DNA of 64,000 bases from Mycolicibacter senuensis (lineage in GTDB: Bacteria > Actinomycetota > Actinomycetes > Mycobacteriales > Mycobacteriaceae): assembly GCF_002101885.1 (NCBI RefSeq), contig NZ_LQPS01000039.1, positions 278,063 through 342,062 of the forward strand, written 5' to 3'. Made by a program: the position numbers and the translations under genes. The notes beneath the pieces are model-generated. The model was not told the DNA's origin and searched no databases. It worked only from the letters and a program-made list of their open reading frames with translations. Each line of letters starts with the position of its first letter. Within the stretch, counting starts at the first letter, position 1. This document shows, piece after piece, positions 63,236 to 64,000 of the stretch.

Positions 63236-63294
63236 CTTCCCGGCGCTGCGGGTACCCCCCTTGTCGGAAACGCAGCCGACGAACGGAGTGGTGG

Positions 63295-64000
63295 GTGCCG
63301 GGCCGAATCGAGGTCGATGGCGTTACGCCGGTTGTGTCCTGCGGCAGATACCCCGCCAAGGCCGTGGTGGGAGAGGTGGTGCCGGTCGAGGCCACCGTGT
63401 GGCGCGACGGACACGATGCGGTCGCGGCGACCTTGGTGGTGAGCTATCTCGGCCGCGACTATCCGGCATCCCCGGGTGCGGCTGGGCTGGACCACGACGC
63501 CCCGCAGCGGCGTGCCGGATGCCCGCGAACCGAACCACGGCTGGTCGCGATGACGGCCGGTGCGCAGCCGTACGTCTTTCACGGTCAGTTCGTCCCGGAC
63601 CGGGTCGGGTTGTGGTCGTTTCGGGTCGACGGCTGGACCGATCCGATCCGCAGCTGGCGCGACGCGGTGGTGGCGAAGCTCGACGTCGGCCAGGGTGAAG
63701 CCGACTTGTCCAATGATCTGCTGATCGGCGCTGATCTGTTCGACCGTGCCGCGGCCGGGATACCGCCCGGCGCCCGGCGGCCGCTGTCGGTCGCCGCCGC
63801 GGCGTTACGCGACCCCGGCGACCCGTTGGTTCGGTCGGCGCCGGCGTTGTCGGACGAGGTCGCCGAGCTAATCGGCCGCTACCCGCTGCGTGAGCTGCTC
63901 ACCGGGGGGTGTCAGCAGCTGGCGTGGGTGGATCGGCCGCTGGCTCGCTTCGGTGCCTGGTATGAGATGTTTCCGCGCTCGACGGGCGGCTGGGATGGTG
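63295..64000 (+). CDS. glgE: Maltosyltransferase GlgE, N-terminal part, cut by window edge
   Basis: 235 codons are visible from GTG 63295: [34 protein letters not shown], and [19 protein letters not shown], all characteristic of GlgE (alpha-1,4-glucan:maltose-1-phosphate maltosyltransferase, GH13_3, Rv1327c). It extends glucan using maltose-1-phosphate. The conserved residues TEWW before VPGR are encoded in frame just upstream, but no start codon precedes them in that frame. A TTG at 63261 lies one base out of frame, so the N-terminus may be frameshifted. The neighbour of fadE34 differs from M. tuberculosis. Confidence 0.88.
   Translation, partial: MPGRIEVDGVTPVVSCGRYPAKAVVGEVVPVEATVWRDGHDAVAATLVVSYLGRDYPASPGAAGLDHDAPQRRAGCPRTEPRLVAMTAGAQPYVFHGQFVPDRVGLWSFRVDGWTDPIRSWRDAVVAKLDVGQGEADLSNDLLIGADLFDRAAAGIPPGARRPLSVAAAALRDPGDPLVRSAPALSDEVAELIGRYPLRELLTGGCQQLAWVDRPLARFGAWYEMFPRSTGGWDG

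Overview
The window is a contiguous piece of a high-GC actinobacterial chromosome, and gene content and order place it in a mycobacterium. It carries near-complete versions of the M. tuberculosis block Rv3645 to Rv3573c, with the same neighbours and mostly the same relative orientations. The species cannot be named from this sequence. Absence of the PE/PPE, EsxW/V and EspA/C/D genes normally in this block, together with several lineage-specific insertions, points to a non-tuberculous mycobacterium.

Layout. 1-1640: 5' end of a membrane adenylate cyclase gene (minus), holB, tRNA-Thr(CGU). 1729-2643: a candidate Zur box in front of a methyltransferase gene broken by a 2-bp duplication. 2650-9759 (minus): an Rv3635-like membrane protein, a Pls/PosA-type NRPS-like synthetase whose pocket residues read like a lysine code, and a coupled M1 metallopeptidase. 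Together they resemble an epsilon-poly-lysine synthesis/degradation pair. 9792-18288: galE1 and the PpgS cell-wall glycosylation genes (Rv3630-Rv3632 type), interrupted by a very large CtpI-like P-type ATPase that sits behind a probable yybP-ykoY (Mn2+) riboswitch and ends in a histone-like Lys/Ala tail. 18368-26878: TerC, a deazaflavin-type reductase with its divergent TetR regulator, ppa, dacB, a zinc protease, tilS, hpt, lpqG and a SCO6745-family gene. 26886-30081 (minus): a translationally coupled alcohol dehydrogenase, luciferase-like monooxygenase and epoxide hydrolase.

30231-42308 is a long plus-strand housekeeping run: ftsH, folE-folP-folB-folK, two membrane proteins, a DUF2520 gene, panC-panD-coaX, lysS, lsr2. 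Then come clpC1 behind a candidate ClgR box, a strong bidirectional terminator, lpqF, mhuD, a hydrolase, mutY, canB, an Rv3587c-like protein, radA, lpqE, carD, ispD-ispF, an unknown secreted protein, cysS, rlmB, a secreted GDPD, an ArsB-type permease, a metallo-beta-lactamase-fold protein, kstR and fadE34 (sharing a perfect KstR operator), and the start of glgE.

Most interesting: the Pls-like cassette, the riboswitch-ATPase unit, the Zur box before a broken methyltransferase, the clean absence of disA between radA and the Rv3587c homologue, a probable frameshift at the glgE N-terminus, and a 57-residue small protein gene at 15526-15699. All identifications come from reading the sequence against remembered family features; no searches were run.
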